The translations under genes were made by a program, and so were the position numbers. A DNA stretch of 64,000 nt, from contig NZ_RYYU01000001.1 in the NCBI RefSeq assembly GCF_003977605.1, positions 1,564,539 to 1,628,538 of the forward strand, read 5' to 3'. Shown piece by piece: positions 34,612 through 43,771 of the stretch; the first letter of the stretch is position 1, and every line of letters begins with the position of its first letter. Under the pieces are notes generated by a model. That model had not been told where the DNA came from. It worked only from the letters and a program-made list of their open reading frames with translations, and ran no database searches. The stretch is from Prevotella koreensis. GTDB taxonomy: Bacteria; Bacteroidota; Bacteroidia; Bacteroidales; Bacteroidaceae.

Positions 34612-34619
34612 CAAAGATA
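34612..34619 (-). promoter_or_regulatory. -7 promoter box of the hybrid regulator gene
   Basis: On the minus strand this reads TATCTTTG. It implies transcription starts near 34605 and therefore a start codon below that point. Confidence 0.5.
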
Positions 34620-34815
34620 CTAATTTCACTGAGTATAAACAAGAAAAAAAACGTTTTTTTAGAGTAAAAAACAATCCGAACTACTTTTTATTTTCTAAAA
34701 AAATGAGAAAGAACACCGAAAAAAAATAAAATTCAGACAAGAAAAAACACTTCTTAAAATATGTAAAAACGCCACCTATTATTCTTTGATGCTCAGATAG
34801 TTACACGGTACAAAT

Positions 34816-34887
34816 GGCAGATTTGAGCAACTTTGACAAATAACGAATGTCTGATTTAAGCAAGTTTTTGGCAGATTTAAGCAAGTG
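34816..34887 (+). repeat. Three direct repeats of (G)CAGATTTAAGCAAGTTT type
   Basis: Copies at 34816-34835 (GGCAGATTTGAGCAACTTTG), about 34849-34868 (GTCTGATTTAAGCAAGTTTT) and 34871-34887 (GCAGATTTAAGCAAGTG) precede a promoter and a 62-residue gene. They could be operators or the multi-repeat end of a lost insertion sequence. The rest of 34643-34942 is very AT-rich and has no gene. Confidence 0.55.
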
Positions 34888-34906
34888 AAAAAGGTGGTTT
34901 CATGAC

Positions 34907-34914
34907 TAACTTTG
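34907..34914 (+). promoter_or_regulatory. -7 promoter box of the small gene at 34943
   Basis: TAACTTTG, 29 bases before the ATG, followed by AAGGAG about 8 bases later; it supports transcription of the small gene. Confidence 0.5.
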
Positions 34915-34942
34915 TTGCCATAAGGAGAAAATCTGTGTAATC

Positions 34943-35131
34943 ATGCAAAAAGAGAAGCGAAACAGAAAGCAACTTTATGCTGACGAAGAAATGCAGAAGA
35001 TAATGGAAGAACGGATGCAACTGCTCGAAACCATCAAAGAAATGGTAAAAAATGAGGTTGACAAACGTATGAAAGATCTGGCTCGCAACAATAAATGGCA
35101 TGATGATATAAACAGAAATTGCTTTAAATGA
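34943..35131 (+). CDS. Small charged helical protein, function unknown
   Basis: 62 residues, MQKEKRNRKQLYADEEMQKI onward, almost entirely helix-forming and rich in Lys, Glu and Met; a coiled coil is likely. A -7 promoter box sits 29 bases upstream. No family was recognised. It could be the first part of a lost mobile element gene, given the direct repeats upstream. Confidence 0.45.
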   Translation: MQKEKRNRKQLYADEEMQKIMEERMQLLETIKEMVKNEVDKRMKDLARNNKWHDDINRNCFK

Positions 35132-35172
35132 ACCATTCACAACCAATATATATATATCTTACTATGAACATA

Positions 35173-35199
35173 GGGTGTCGGCACCATTTGCCGGCACCC
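35173..35199. terminator. GC-rich hairpin after the small gene
   Basis: GGGTGTCGGCA and TGCCGGCACCC pair over 11 positions (one mismatch) around CCATT. There is no T run, so it is either a weak terminator or a structured repeat. Confidence 0.4.
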
Positions 35200-35265
35200 A
35201 CATCCGAAGCCTTTCCTTTATAACTTTATCTCAAATCGATCATTAGAGCCCTTGACTGATTTTAT

Positions 35266-35425
35266 TCGATTGTTGAGCAAATGTGCTGACGTTTCATCGA
35301 AGGCGTAGCGGGCTACGGCAAGATGTAATGGCTGCGCAGATGTCGGCAAGCAAACTAAAGCAGTAGGGAAGCATGCCGGCAATAGAAAATCTAAGCAAAT
35401 GCGGTCTAATGACAGATTGGGGTTT
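35266..35425. repeat. Approx. 160-bp intergenic repeat with a hairpin core, copy 2
   Basis: Second copy of the element at 5365-5520. It keeps GACGTTTCATCGAAGGCGTA, the CGTAGC/GCTACG tip, AGTAGGGAAGCA and CTAAGCAAATG. Differences are scattered substitutions, so the two copies diverged some time ago. Confidence 0.6.
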
Positions 35426-35469
35426 ATATATAGGCTAACAAGCAACCTTTAGAGAACTTCATATTTCCA

Positions 35470-35560
35470 AATTGGGCGAATTTGCTCTGCAATTTGGGCG
35501 ATTTTACTTTTCAATTTCGCCCAATTTGGTTTGCAATTTCGCCCAATTTGCTTTCCCAAG
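35470..35560. repeat. CAATTTCGCCCAATTTG intergenic repeat, locus 2
   Basis: Four to five units in both orientations (AATTGGGCGAATTTG, CAATTTGGGCGATTTT, CAATTTCGCCCAATTTGG, GCAATTTCGCCCAATTTG). It lies about 115 bases beyond the 3' end of secDF. From 35561 to 35675 nothing else is recognised. Confidence 0.6.
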
Positions 35561-35675
35561 AGATGAGTATTGCTAACATATAACAAAGAAACCGGACTCC
35601 CGATTGCAACATCTGCAACCGACAGTCCAGTCTTTACGTTTGCTGCACGTGGCAGCAAAGGGTTATGATGAGTGA

Positions 35676-38600
35676 TTATTTCTGCTCCTCTACCTCAGCA
35701 TTCTTAATCTTGCGACCCATAACAAGGTATGCCACAGGCGAAGCAATGAAGATTGAAGAGAGAGTACCGAATATCACACCGAGTATCATCGCGAACGAGA
35801 ACGAGCGTATGCTCTCACCTCCGAGGAAGAAGATACACAGCAGAACGAGTAACGTAGAAGCCGAGGTGTTCACGGTACGTGCCAACGTTTCGTTGATAGA
35901 GTTGTTGAAGTTATCCTGCATATCGCGCTTCTTATACAGTCCGAGGTTCTCACGAATACGGTCGAACACAACCACCTTGTCGTTGATAGAGTAACCGATA
36001 ACGGTAAGTATGGCACCGATGAACGTCTGGTCTATCTCAAGAGAGAACGGAACGATGTTGTAAAGTGCCGAGAAGAATCCGATAACGATTATCGTATCAA
36101 CTGTCAAAGCCACGATTGAGCCGATAGAGAAAGCAACGTTACGGAAACGCACAAGGATGTAAAGGAAGATAGCCAAGAGAGCAATCACGAGCGAGAATAT
36201 CGCGTTGTATGTGATGTTCTTCGCGATGCTCGGACCCACCTTTGTACTGCTGATTATCGAACCACCCTCACGTATGTCCGGGTTCTTGAACGACTCAACA
36301 TTTGCCTGACTTACGAAACCGCCCTTCTTGAGTGCTTCGTAGAGTATTGTCTCAGCTTTGTCATCTTCATCGGGAGAGTTGCTCTCGATGTTATAGTTGG
36401 TTGACACGCGTATTGTCTTGCCGTCGGTACCGAGTGCAATGACATTGGTATTTGCCACCTTGCCTGCCTGTTCGCCCACGGTGTTTGTGAAAGCACCTGA
36501 GAGCACCTTACGAACATCCTCAACATGGGTTGGTTTGTTCAGTGTGATAACGTAGTTGCGACCACCGGTGAAGTCGATAGAACGACTCAGACCACGAACT
36601 GCGAAACTAACCACGAAGAGCAATGCTATCACTCCGAAGATTGTGAACGACTTCTTGAAGTTAGACATGAAGTGGAAGTGAGTATTCTGAAGGAGGTTCT
36701 TTGATATGCCGGTGAAGAACTTAAGGTTCTGCCAATGTCCCTTCTCAAGACGGTTTTCATAAATAAGACGAGTAAGGAACACTGCGGTGAAGAACGAGCA
36801 GCAGATACCGATACCCAGTGTTATGGCGAAGCCGCGGATAGGACCTGTACCGATTACGCCAAGGATTATGGCAGTTATCAAAGATGTAAGGTTAGAGTCG
36901 AAGATAGCAGAGAAAGCGTTGCTGTAGCCTTCACGCACAGCCTCTTTCATTCCCTTGCCCTTGCGGAGTTCCTCCTTTATACGCTCATATATAAGCACGT
37001 TGGCATCGACTGCCATACCGAGCGTGAGCACGATACCGGCAATACCCGGCATCGATAGTGCCGATTGGAACGAAGCCATGATACCGAGCGTGAAGAAGAG
37101 GTTGATAAGCAGAGCGCAGTTTGCGAGCATACCCGGGATGAAGTTATACATCATCACCATATATATCATAAGTAGAACGAATGCCACTACGAAGGACATA
37201 AGTCCCTGCTGGATTGACTGTGCTCCGAGTGTAGGACCAACCACCTCTTCCTGCACGATGCGTGCCGGAGCCGGCATACGTCCCGACTTGAGAGTGTTGG
37301 CAAGGTCTTTGGTGTCTTCGATGGTGAACGTACCGGTAATCTGTGAATTACCACCTGAGATTTGCTCGTTGATGCGCGGTGCAGAATATACCACACCATC
37401 AAGAACGATGGCTATTTCCTTACCCACATTAGCCTTTGTGAGTTCTGCCCAGCGACGTGCGCCGTCGGTGTTCATCTGCATGCTTACGCACGGACGGCCT
37501 GTAACAGGCTGGAAGTCGTCCTTGGCATCAGTGATGACATCGCCCTCAAGCGGTGCGCGTCCGTTGCTGCCGGTAGCCTTCAGAGCGTAGAGTTCGTAGA
37601 TATTCTTTGTTCCGTCGGCAGCCTTTGAACTCCACATGAGTCTCAAGTCGCCCGGAAGAATCTGCTTTGCAACCTCGCTATAAATGATTTTATTGATGTC
37701 TGCGGTGTCACGAATATTAGCATATCCAACGAGAGATAGCGAACCGCGCTGTGCTAACTGCAGCACTGCGAGCAGAGGGTTCTGCTTCTTGGCAGCAGCG
37801 AGTTCTGCGCTTGCCGTGGCATTCTTTTCTGCTTCCTGTGCGGTGTTGGCATCCTTCTTTATCTGGAACTTAGGCTGTGCCTTTGCTTCTTCCGGTTTTC
37901 CTGCCTGTGCCACCTGTTTGTTCTGCAATGTGTCAGCCTTTGCGGTAGCGGCAGTGTCAGCAGTTGTGGCTCCTGTGGCGAAACGGCGGTCGAGTTGAGA
38001 GAGCAGCGGTGTTATCTCCTCGTTGTTGTATGTCTCCCAGAATTCGAGGTTTGCCGAACCCTGAAGCAACTTTCTGATGCGTTCCGGCTCACGAACACCG
38101 GGCATTTCCACCATCAGTCGTCCCTGCTGTCCTTCGAGTTCCTGAATGTTTGGCTGTATAACTCCGAACTTGTCGATACGTGTGCGCACCACGTTGAATG
38201 AGTTTTTCACAGCATCATCGACTGCTGCACGCAGCGCATTTTCTACTTCCTTGTCAGAACTCTGTGTGGAAATTTTTCCTTTGAGTTGCTGTGTGGCGAA
38301 GATTTCAGCCAGACGATGTCCCGGCGCAGCCTTTTGGTAGGCAGCGATGAAGAGCGAGATGAAGTCGCTCTGACTTGTCTCTTCCTGCTTCTTTGCCTCT
38401 TCGAGAGCCTTGCGATAGGCTGCATCCTGCTTATGGTCGGCAAGGAGATCAACCACGTCCGGCACCGAGATTTCGAGAATTACGTTCATACCACCCTTGA
38501 GGTCGAGTCCGAGACCGATTTGCGTTTCAAGACACTCCTGATAGGTGTAACCGTCATTGATACCGAAAGGCAACTTGAGATAGCGGACAGAGTCCTTGTA

Positions 38601-38738
38601 GTCTTGCTGCGCAATAGGGTCTGAGATTTTGGCAGCCTGACTGTCATAATAACCGGTCGCTACTGAGAAAGACAAGTAGAATACGCTTGCCAAGGTCAGC
38701 AGAATGGCTACTGTAATTACAATTCCTTTGTTTTGCAT
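35676..38738 (-). CDS. secDF: SecDF fusion, preprotein translocase accessory subunit
   Basis: 1020-residue SecD-SecF fusion, the usual form in Bacteroidota. It uses the proton gradient to help pull exported proteins through SecYEG. The first transmembrane segment is residues 5-27. SecD motifs: GLGLDLKGGMNVILE (D1), the large periplasmic P1 domain with an Ala/Lys/Gln-rich insertion near residues 270-320, and MAVDANVLIYERIKEELR. SecF motifs: FTGGRNYVITL and SINDKVVVFDRIRENL. Twelve transmembrane helices are expected. A -7 box lies at 38788-38795. Confidence 0.95.
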   Translation of the reverse strand: MQNKGIVITVAILLTLASVFYLSFSVATGYYDSQAAKISDPIAQQDYKDSVRYLKLPFGINDGYTYQECLETQIGLGLDLKGGMNVILEISVPDVVDLLADHKQDAAYRKALEEAKKQEETSQSDFISLFIAAYQKAAPGHRLAEIFATQQLKGKISTQSSDKEVENALRAAVDDAVKNSFNVVRTRIDKFGVIQPNIQELEGQQGRLMVEMPGVREPERIRKLLQGSANLEFWETYNNEEITPLLSQLDRRFATGATTADTAATAKADTLQNKQVAQAGKPEEAKAQPKFQIKKDANTAQEAEKNATASAELAAAKKQNPLLAVLQLAQRGSLSLVGYANIRDTADINKIIYSEVAKQILPGDLRLMWSSKAADGTKNIYELYALKATGSNGRAPLEGDVITDAKDDFQPVTGRPCVSMQMNTDGARRWAELTKANVGKEIAIVLDGVVYSAPRINEQISGGNSQITGTFTIEDTKDLANTLKSGRMPAPARIVQEEVVGPTLGAQSIQQGLMSFVVAFVLLMIYMVMMYNFIPGMLANCALLINLFFTLGIMASFQSALSMPGIAGIVLTLGMAVDANVLIYERIKEELRKGKGMKEAVREGYSNAFSAIFDSNLTSLITAIILGVIGTGPIRGFAITLGIGICCSFFTAVFLTRLIYENRLEKGHWQNLKFFTGISKNLLQNTHFHFMSNFKKSFTIFGVIALLFVVSFAVRGLSRSIDFTGGRNYVITLNKPTHVEDVRKVLSGAFTNTVGEQAGKVANTNVIALGTDGKTIRVSTNYNIESNSPDEDDKAETILYEALKKGGFVSQANVESFKNPDIREGGSIISSTKVGPSIAKNITYNAIFSLVIALLAIFLYILVRFRNVAFSIGSIVALTVDTIIVIGFFSALYNIVPFSLEIDQTFIGAILTVIGYSINDKVVVFDRIRENLGLYKKRDMQDNFNNSINETLARTVNTSASTLLVLLCIFFLGGESIRSFSFAMILGVIFGTLSSIFIASPVAYLVMGRKIKNAEVEEQK

Positions 38739-38787
38739 TTTTATTATTTTACTTTTGATGTTATAATTTCTCGGTTATAATAGGGTG

Positions 38788-38795
38788 CAAAGATA
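38788..38795 (-). promoter_or_regulatory. -7 promoter box of secDF
   Basis: Minus-strand TATCTTTG, 50 bases before the secDF start. Confidence 0.5.
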
Positions 38796-38844
38796 ATTAT
38801 TTTTTCACATTTGGAAAAATTTCAGACTGATTATTATTCATTTT

Positions 38845-39933
38845 TTATCGCTTAGTGTCTTTTTTCAACCAACAACGCAAGGGATAATGGTCTGATGCAC
38901 GCAATCCGTCAACCACTTGACAGCGGTATGGTGTCCAGTCGGGCGAGCAGAAAATATGGTCGATACGGAAGTGCATGCCATTCTGCTCGAATGTGAATCC
39001 CGGGCCGGTGGCGGTGGATGAATAACAGTCGGTGAGGCGTTTTTCCATTTGTCTGTGAGAGAATGATATTGGCGTTTCGTTGAAATCGCCACACACGATG
39101 ACACTCCTCCCTTTTGAGCGGATGCTGTCTATATAGTGCGTCACGGCTTTTATCTGCGGTGCCCTGTGACGTGTAACGTTGACTATCTTGCTTATCAGCA
39201 GCCGGTTTCCCGTGCTGCGCGGGTTGCGGTCGCCACTGCCGTCAATTATTTTGCCCACCTCCGAGCGTTCTTCTTTGCTAAGGCTGAAACTCTGAAAGTG
39301 GTTGGAAACCAATGTCACCGTGTCACCATCTATGAGCAGATGGAATGCCGCACTGAGGTTGCCGGCAGACTCGTATGGTATGCGTTCTTTCCCGATAATG
39401 GGAAAACGGCTCATGGTGAGGAGCAAGTTGCCGTTGTGGTCAACATATTCTATGTTTTTGTATTTGTCACAAAGCACCTTCCACTCATCCACTATTGGCG
39501 GAACCTCTTGCAAGCAAACGATGTCTGGCTTTGCCATGTCAAGAAATTGCTTTATGGTGTGCTGTGCATCGGCACTGTCTTGGGGCATAGGATATTCTAA
39601 GCGCATCACGTTCATGCTAACCAATTGGATAGCATCGTGGGGCGAATCGGAAGACAGATTGACCGGACAGAACGCACGCATCGGAAAATAGCATGCTAAG
39701 AATCCGAGCACGGGGATTATCGCTCCGCGCCACCAGAAAAACACCCAGAACAGGAGAAAGAGCCCGTTGATAAGTGCAAAAAGAGGAAAAGCCAGACCCG
39801 AACACGAAAGCAAAGGACTGGTTTCGGCATCGAAACGGTCGCTGTATCCTGTCAATATGGCAATCAGGATGGTGGAAATGTTGGCTCCGCCGATGATTCT
39901 TATCAGTAGCGACTTTACCTTTTTGAGCATCAT
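38845..39933 (-). CDS. Membrane-anchored endonuclease/exonuclease/phosphatase family protein
   Basis: 362 residues. The N-terminal third has two or three transmembrane segments (IIGGANISTILIAIL; LFALINGLFLLFWVFFWW; GAIIPVLGFLACYFP). The catalytic DNase I-like domain begins with LVSMNVMRLEYP and has CLQEVPP (catalytic Glu), VCGDFNETP, FRIDHIF and a final ASDHYPLRCWL (catalytic Asp-His). Substrate (nucleic acid, sphingolipid or inositol phosphate) cannot be told. It overlaps the rhomboid gene by 4 bases, so the two are co-translated. Confidence 0.85.
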   Translation of the reverse strand: MMLKKVKSLLIRIIGGANISTILIAILTGYSDRFDAETSPLLSCSGLAFPLFALINGLFLLFWVFFWWRGAIIPVLGFLACYFPMRAFCPVNLSSDSPHDAIQLVSMNVMRLEYPMPQDSADAQHTIKQFLDMAKPDIVCLQEVPPIVDEWKVLCDKYKNIEYVDHNGNLLLTMSRFPIIGKERIPYESAGNLSAAFHLLIDGDTVTLVSNHFQSFSLSKEERSEVGKIIDGSGDRNPRSTGNRLLISKIVNVTRHRAPQIKAVTHYIDSIRSKGRSVIVCGDFNETPISFSHRQMEKRLTDCYSSTATGPGFTFEQNGMHFRIDHIFCSPDWTPYRCQVVDGLRASDHYPLRCWLKKDTKR

Positions 39934-40823
39934 CTGTTTCCATTGTCGAACAGTCTGCGCTTCTCTTCCGCGGTCAGACTGTCATATCCTGAGCGTTTTA
40001 TCTTGTCGAGGATACGGTCTATTTCCTCATCGTTCTCTTTTTTTCTCGTGTCATGTTTCCGGTCGGGATTGTTGTCTTTCTGCGCATCCTTGCCCTTTCG
40101 CATCTCCCATTTGCGTTTCATGTTGTCGAAGAACTGCTCTCCACGACCTCCGTAATAGTCGGAGCCGGGATGTAGTTTCCAATATTTTATTATAAGCCAA
40201 CCGAACAACATACCGCCGAGGTGGGCAAAATGGGCAATACCGTCCCCCCTCGTTCCGAGCGCGGAAAAGAGTTCTATCGCAACATATATCATCACGAACC
40301 ACTTGGCTTTGATAGGCACCGGCAGTGGGAAAATGAATATACGCTGCTCCGGATAGAGCATTCCGAAAGCGAGCAGGATGCCATACACCGCACCCGAAGC
40401 ACCCACAGTGTTCCACAGATTGAGGTATTGATCCATCGGCAACACGGCATCGCCGGTGTTCACAGTCTGGAACGAAGCCATTCCTTCGATGACATAATTG
40501 CTGTATTGCACAAGTTCCTGCACCAAGCCTGCACCTATTCCGCACACTATATAATAAAAAAGGAACTTCTTTGGCCCCCACGTATTCTCCACCACAACGC
40601 CGAACATCCACAACGCAAACATATTGAAGAAAATATGCTGGAAACCTCCGTGCATAAACATATAGGTAATGAATTGGTAGATTCTGAAATCGCCGGCCAT
40701 GAAGAAATGCAGACCGAGATAGTCGCTGAGTTCTATCCCTTTCAAACCAAACACCCATGTAGCCAGAAACATGAGCACATTTATAATCAACAAGTTCTTT
40801 GTTATCGTTGGAATTGCACGCAT
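39930..40823 (-). CDS. Rhomboid family intramembrane serine protease
   Basis: 297 residues with about six transmembrane helices. Catalytic dyad: Ser143 in GASGAVYG (GxSG) and His201 in HLGGMLFG. The HGGFQHIFFNMFALW loop-helix is the conserved HxxxN region. The C-terminal tail (about 230-297) is soluble and rich in Lys, Arg, Glu and Asp. Substrates are unknown. It is the first gene of a two-gene operon with the phosphatase-fold protein. Confidence 0.92.
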   Translation of the reverse strand: MRAIPTITKNLLIINVLMFLATWVFGLKGIELSDYLGLHFFMAGDFRIYQFITYMFMHGGFQHIFFNMFALWMFGVVVENTWGPKKFLFYYIVCGIGAGLVQELVQYSNYVIEGMASFQTVNTGDAVLPMDQYLNLWNTVGASGAVYGILLAFGMLYPEQRIFIFPLPVPIKAKWFVMIYVAIELFSALGTRGDGIAHFAHLGGMLFGWLIIKYWKLHPGSDYYGGRGEQFFDNMKRKWEMRKGKDAQKDNNPDRKHDTRKKENDEEIDRILDKIKRSGYDSLTAEEKRRLFDNGNR

Positions 40824-40855
40824 ATAATTTGTATATTTTTATTGTAAAATCACGG

Positions 40856-40863
40856 CAAAATTA
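40856..40863 (-). promoter_or_regulatory. -7 promoter box of the rhomboid operon
   Basis: Minus-strand TAATTTTG, 33 bases before the rhomboid start. Confidence 0.5.
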
Positions 40864-40945
40864 CGAAAAATATCCTTCAAATGGCACAAAAACAGGGTCT
40901 TGGAGAGTTTTTTTTATCAAATTCTTCATTTTTTTTGGTTTTTTG

Positions 40946-40976
40946 TTTGTTTTTTAAAAGGATTAAAGTATATTTG
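40946..40976 (+). promoter_or_regulatory. Promoter of the HU gene
   Basis: TTTG at 40946-40949 (-33), 19-base spacer, TATATTTG at 40969-40976 (-7): a textbook Bacteroidota promoter. Confidence 0.75.
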
Positions 40977-41030
40977 CGGTTGAAATCGTGAAAGCATTCA
41001 ATAAAATTAATAATTTAATCAACCCTAATT

Positions 41031-41303
41031 ATGAATAAAACAGAATTAGTAAAGAAGATTGCTGAAAACGCTGCTATCAGCCAGGTTGAAGCAAAGAAGG
41101 CTCTTGATGCAACGATAGAAGCAATCAAGGACGCATTGGCAAAAGAAGACAAAGTTGCACTCGTTGGATTCGGTACTTTCAGCGTTGTTACACGTGAAGC
41201 ACATGAGGGAATTAACCCTGCTACAAAGCAGAAGATTCAGATTCCGGCAAAGAAAGTTGCTAAGTTCAAGGCCGGTGCAGAACTTGTTGACGCTTTGAAA
41301 TAA
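41031..41303 (+). CDS. hup: HU family DNA-binding protein
   Basis: 90-residue nucleoid protein that bends and compacts DNA as a dimer. The sequence is canonical: MNKTELVKKIAENAAIS, VALVGFGTFSVVTR and the beta-arm GINPATKQKIQIPAKKVAKF. It stands alone with a strong promoter and a terminator. Confidence 0.97.
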   Translation: MNKTELVKKIAENAAISQVEAKKALDATIEAIKDALAKEDKVALVGFGTFSVVTREAHEGINPATKQKIQIPAKKVAKFKAGAELVDALK

Positions 41304-41324
41304 TTTTCCAAGAAAGTAATAAGA

Positions 41325-41357
41325 GAGAGGACTCTGAAAGAAGAGCCCTCTTTTTTT
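41325..41357 (+). terminator. Intrinsic terminator of the HU gene
   Basis: AGAGGACTCT and AGAGCCCTCT pair (one mismatch) around a GAAAGA loop, followed by seven Ts. Confidence 0.8.
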
Positions 41358-41543
41358 GTTACCATAAATATAGACTTCGGCATATCGGAAGACGTTGTCG
41401 ATTACTGATAACCATTATATTATAGTGAATATCATTATAAATCTTGCGAAAAGAAAGACGCAAAGACAACAGAATATGACAGAGAATTTATGCCTATATG
41501 TCTGTTTTTGAACGGCGACAGGATAAAAACATTTCAGTTTTAT

Positions 41544-41574
41544 TTTGCGATCTCTATGAAAAAAACTACCTTTG
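41544..41574 (+). promoter_or_regulatory. Promoter of the rbfA operon
   Basis: TTTG at 41544-41547, 19-base spacer, TACCTTTG at 41567-41574. Confidence 0.7.
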
Positions 41575-41599
41575 CACGAAATAAAAAGGAGAAAACAAC

Positions 41600-41935
41600 A
41601 TGCAAGAGACAAGACAAAACCGTATAGCAAGACTGTTGCAGAAAGAACTGAGCCTCATATTTCAAAGTCAGACTCGAATGATGCACGGCACGATGGTGAG
41701 CGTGACGAGGGTGAAAGTGAGCCCCGATCTCGGCATCTGCACGGCCTACTTGAGCATCTTCCCAAGCGAGAAAAGCGAGGAACTGCTGAAGAATATCACG
41801 GCGAACGAGAAAACAATACGCTACGAACTCGGAACACGCGTGCGCAACCAACTGCGCATCATACCCGAACTACGGTTCTTCATAGACGATTCCCTCGACT
41901 ATATCGAACGTATCGACGAACTGCTTAGGGCATGA
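41600..41935 (+). CDS. rbfA: Ribosome-binding factor A
   Basis: 111-residue KH-fold factor for 16S rRNA maturation and 30S assembly. Family pattern: QNRIARLLQKELSLIFQ, VSVTRVKVSPDLGICTAYLS and the C-terminal RIIPELRFFIDDSLDYIERI. It overlaps the next gene by 4 bases (ATGA). Confidence 0.93.
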   Translation: MQETRQNRIARLLQKELSLIFQSQTRMMHGTMVSVTRVKVSPDLGICTAYLSIFPSEKSEELLKNITANEKTIRYELGTRVRNQLRIIPELRFFIDDSLDYIERIDELLRA

Positions 41936-43161
41936 GTTTCCCATTCTACATCGCACGCCGTTACCTCTTCTCAAAGAAGAGTACGAACGCTATTAACGTC
42001 ATAAGTTTCATCTCTATGGTGGGCGTTGCCGTGGCTTCGATGGCACTCATCATCACTCTTAGTGTGTTCAACGGATTCCATGACCTCGTGGCCTCGCTGT
42101 TCACGGCAATGGATCCGGAACTGGTAGTGGTGCCGAAAGAGGGAAAGAGCGTACCTGCCGACGACCCGATGCTCGACAAAATACGCAAAATGCCGGAGGT
42201 AAAGGTGGCAATGGACTGCGTGGAAGATAACGCACTCGCCGTTTATAAAGACCGACAGGCAATGGTAAAAATAAAGGGAGTGGAGAATAGTTTTGCCGAA
42301 CTGACACAAATAAAAGACATCCTCTACGGTGACGGAGAATTCGAACTGCAAGCGGCAAATCTGCAATACGGCATCGTGGGAATACGACTTGCCGAGACTT
42401 TGGGGACTACAGCCCGCTGGGATGGTTTCCTGAAGGTGTTTGCTCCGAAGCGTGAGGGACAGATAGACATGGCAAACCCCACCGAGGGTTTTGTGGAAGA
42501 CTCACTACTATCGCCCGGTGTGGTGTTCTATGTGAAGCAGGCTAAATATGATGCCAACTATATCATAACGCCTATTTCATTCGCACGCGAACTGTTCGAC
42601 CAGTATGGCATGGTCACCGGTCTTGAACTGCGACTGAAGGATGGCAGCAATATCGGTAGTGTGAAGGATAATATCACAGAAATAGCAGGCAGCAAATATA
42701 ATGTGCTCGACAGGTATGAGCAACAGGAAGACACGTTCAATATCATGAAGATAGAGAAACTGATAGCGTATATCTTCCTTACATTCATTCTCGCCGTGGC
42801 ATGCTTCAACATCATCGGTTCGCTCTCAATGCTCATCATCGACAAGAAAGACGATGTGGTGACGCTGCGAAACCTCGGAGCAAGCGACCGACAGATAACG
42901 CGCATTTTCTTGCTCGAAGGGCGCATGATTGCTGCCGTAGGTGCTGTGGCGGGCATACTTCTCGGACTGTTCCTTTGCTTTCTACAACAGGTTTTCGGGA
43001 TTGTGAAATTAGGAAGCAGTAGCGGTTCGTTCATTGTCGATGCCTATCCCGTCAGCGTTCACTTGACAGACATTCTGCTAGTATTCGTCACCGTCCTCGT
43101 TGTGAGTTTCCTTTCAGTGTGGTATCCGGTTCATTACTTCTCAAAAAGACTCTTGAAGTGA
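41932..43161 (+). CDS. FtsX-like/LolE-type ABC transporter permease
   Basis: 409-residue MacB/FtsX-type permease. One transmembrane helix lies near residues 20-45 (INVISFISMVGVAVASMALI), then a large periplasmic domain, then three C-terminal helices (IAYIFLTFILAVACFNIIGS; AVGAVAGILLGLFLCFLQ; ILLVFVTVLVVSFLSVWYPV). It resembles the lipoprotein-releasing LolC/E family; the cognate ATPase gene is not next to it. In Bacteroidota this gene commonly follows rbfA. Confidence 0.85.
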   Translation: MSFPFYIARRYLFSKKSTNAINVISFISMVGVAVASMALIITLSVFNGFHDLVASLFTAMDPELVVVPKEGKSVPADDPMLDKIRKMPEVKVAMDCVEDNALAVYKDRQAMVKIKGVENSFAELTQIKDILYGDGEFELQAANLQYGIVGIRLAETLGTTARWDGFLKVFAPKREGQIDMANPTEGFVEDSLLSPGVVFYVKQAKYDANYIITPISFARELFDQYGMVTGLELRLKDGSNIGSVKDNITEIAGSKYNVLDRYEQQEDTFNIMKIEKLIAYIFLTFILAVACFNIIGSLSMLIIDKKDDVVTLRNLGASDRQITRIFLLEGRMIAAVGAVAGILLGLFLCFLQQVFGIVKLGSSSGSFIVDAYPVSVHLTDILLVFVTVLVVSFLSVWYPVHYFSKRLLK

Positions 43162-43197
43162 TGGATCTATAACTGCGTATTATCTTTCAAATCACAA

Positions 43198-43551
43198 TTA
43201 TTCTTTATCGCGATCGTAGTGCGGCATATCGTCGGGGAGAACGAACGAGAACTCCACCAGTCCGCGAACTTCACCATTCTCACGCCACGGTGTCTGATAG
43301 ATAAGTTTGCGTTTACCGCGTTTTGTGATTGTATAGCAGTGAGGGATGTTCTTCTCGAGCATCTCGCGTATTATGCTTTGCGACTTCTCGCTGTGGCATG
43401 GTATCATGCTCTTTCCCACCATTGTCTCGCCGGGTTTGTTAAATGTTTCGCGCGAACGCTTGTTCATAAATATTACCTTACCCTCGGTGTCGCTCACCGT
43501 CACTGCTCCCTCTATATCTTCTGCCCAAGAAAACTGTTCTATTTCTTTCAT
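43198..43551 (-). CDS. Stand-alone PAS domain protein
   Basis: 117 residues consisting of one PAS fold: SWAEDIEGAVTVSDTEGKVI, FMNKRSRETF, GKSMIPCHSEKSQSIIREML and YQTPWRENGEVRGLVEFSF. The CH pair in the CHSEKS segment is typical of a PAS subgroup. No output domain is present, so it presumably works by protein-protein contact. Signal unknown. Confidence 0.8.
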   Translation of the reverse strand: MKEIEQFSWAEDIEGAVTVSDTEGKVIFMNKRSRETFNKPGETMVGKSMIPCHSEKSQSIIREMLEKNIPHCYTITKRGKRKLIYQTPWRENGEVRGLVEFSFVLPDDMPHYDRDKE

Positions 43552-43771
43552 AAATGATTATATATTAAAATCCAAATTTTCATCTGCAATATTACAAATA
43601 AATAATGTAATACGCAAATAATTGCAAATATATAATAAGATTTCACAAACGCACATACCGCAATCCAATTTAAAAAGGAGTGCAACGTTACTATACAAAT
43701 AATGAAAAATATCTATTTGAGAGAATTAAATTATATATTTACACATTTATTAATCTAAACCATTTTCTACA

